From NCBI RefSeq assembly GCF_000953715.1, contig NZ_LN824141.1, positions 1,366,501 through 1,430,500 of the forward strand: a stretch of 64,000 nt of DNA. The letters are read 5' to 3'. A program made the translations under genes and the position numbers. This DNA comes from Defluviitoga tunisiensis (GTDB lineage Bacteria > Thermotogota > Thermotogae > Petrotogales > Petrotogaceae). Every line of letters starts with the position of its first letter. Position 1 is the first letter of the stretch. Below, one piece after another: positions 63,750 to 64,000 of the stretch. The notes below the pieces were generated by a model that saw only the letters and a list, made by a program, of their open reading frames with translations, was not told where the DNA came from and did not search any database.

Positions 63750-64000
63750 TCACCTTTACCTCCCCTAATTCCTGTAGCTAAGTACATAATATCTTCTTGA
63801 TTTGTATCATGATTGTAATTTTCAATTTCACCCATAAATTTACCTTCGTGTAGAACTATTATTCTGTCAGCCATTCCAATAACTTCTGGTAATTCTGAAG
63901 AAATCATTATTATAGAAATTCCTTGTTTTGTTAATTTGTTCATAAGTGAATATATTTCTTGTTTTGCTCCTACGTCTATACCTCGAGTAGGTTCATCCAT
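63746..64000 (-). CDS. xylG: Sugar ABC transporter ATP-binding protein (3' end, XylG-like)
   Basis: This is the last 84 residues of a double-domain sugar-importer ATPase; the rest lies beyond the right edge. It starts inside the second ATPase's Walker B region ([17 protein letters not shown]) and contains the H-loop region [24 protein letters not shown], both typical of RbsA/XylG. It is coupled to xylH. The binding protein of the system must lie further upstream, outside the window. Confidence 0.9.
   Translation of the reverse strand: MDEPTRGIDVGAKQEIYSLMNKLTKQGISIIMISSELPEVIGMADRIIVLHEGKFMGEIENYNHDTNQEDIMYLATGIRGGKGE

Overview
The window is AT-rich (about 30% GC by eye) and densely coded on both strands. 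It looks like a chromosomal segment of a Thermotogota bacterium, most likely a member of the Petrotogaceae (Petrotoga/Defluviitoga type). That placement is an inference. It rests on the pgk-tpi arrangement, in which triosephosphate isomerase has no start of its own, as described for Thermotoga; on the very long MalG-type permease; on the xylose isomerase/ROK/ABC cluster; and on the gene complement as a whole. No prophage, insertion sequence, CRISPR array or plasmid gene was found.

Layout. Bases 1-3872 (+): the end of flgC, then fliE, an HDOD signalling protein, and a tightly packed rbfA-truB-ribF run. Bases 3873-4467 hold a 96-bp tandem array leading into a D-Ala-D-Ala ligase-like gene, followed by tRNA-Val. 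Bases 5582-15077 (-): a polar amino-acid ABC transporter, argS, an RlmD-type methyltransferase, an aminotransferase, a GlmL/MutL-like ATPase and endonuclease IV. Bases 15748-19303 (+): ybaB and the glycolytic genes gap and pgk/tpi. Bases 19497-24330: an acetyltransferase, two unknown proteins, a QueT-like transporter subunit and a carboxyltransferase. Bases 24509-30293 (+): a maltose-type ABC transporter (binding protein plus two outsized permeases, no ATPase). Bases 30366-36650 (-, except one + gene): a TGS/uridine-kinase-like protein, tRNA-Gly/Thr, an outer-membrane-like protein (+), PolX, acylphosphatase, guaB and tRNA-Ala. Bases 36957-53281 (+): asnS, ruvB, yggS, yggT, nadK, a PhoU-like gene, an Lpt fusion gene, a family-4-type uracil-DNA glycosylase, smc, ogt, a nicotinate phosphoribosyltransferase-like gene, a DUF3307-like membrane protein and an enolase-superfamily enzyme. 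Bases 53337-55930 (-): dnaK and 5-formyl-THF cyclo-ligase. Then lnt and dps (+), and a minus-strand xylose cluster (xylG', xylH, xylA, ROK regulator, xylB) that runs off the right edge.

Three things stand out. (1) The 1148-codon gene at 41994 joins an LptF/LptG-type inner-membrane permease to an LptD-like outer-membrane module. A signal-peptide-like hydrophobic segment lies between the two parts, so the product could be either a trans-envelope bridge or a polyprotein that is cut. (2) pgk ends in an A9 run containing A_AAA_AAC followed at once by TAA. The -1 frame past it supplies the missing catalytic N-terminus of triosephosphate isomerase. (3) A multi-palindrome module lies directly upstream of four unrelated + strand genes (ddl-like, ybaB, an unknown secreted protein, dps). 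It has compensating base changes in one palindrome and a TATAAT box at a near-constant 54-61 bases from each start codon; upstream of the ddl-like gene the palindromic part is tandemly amplified.
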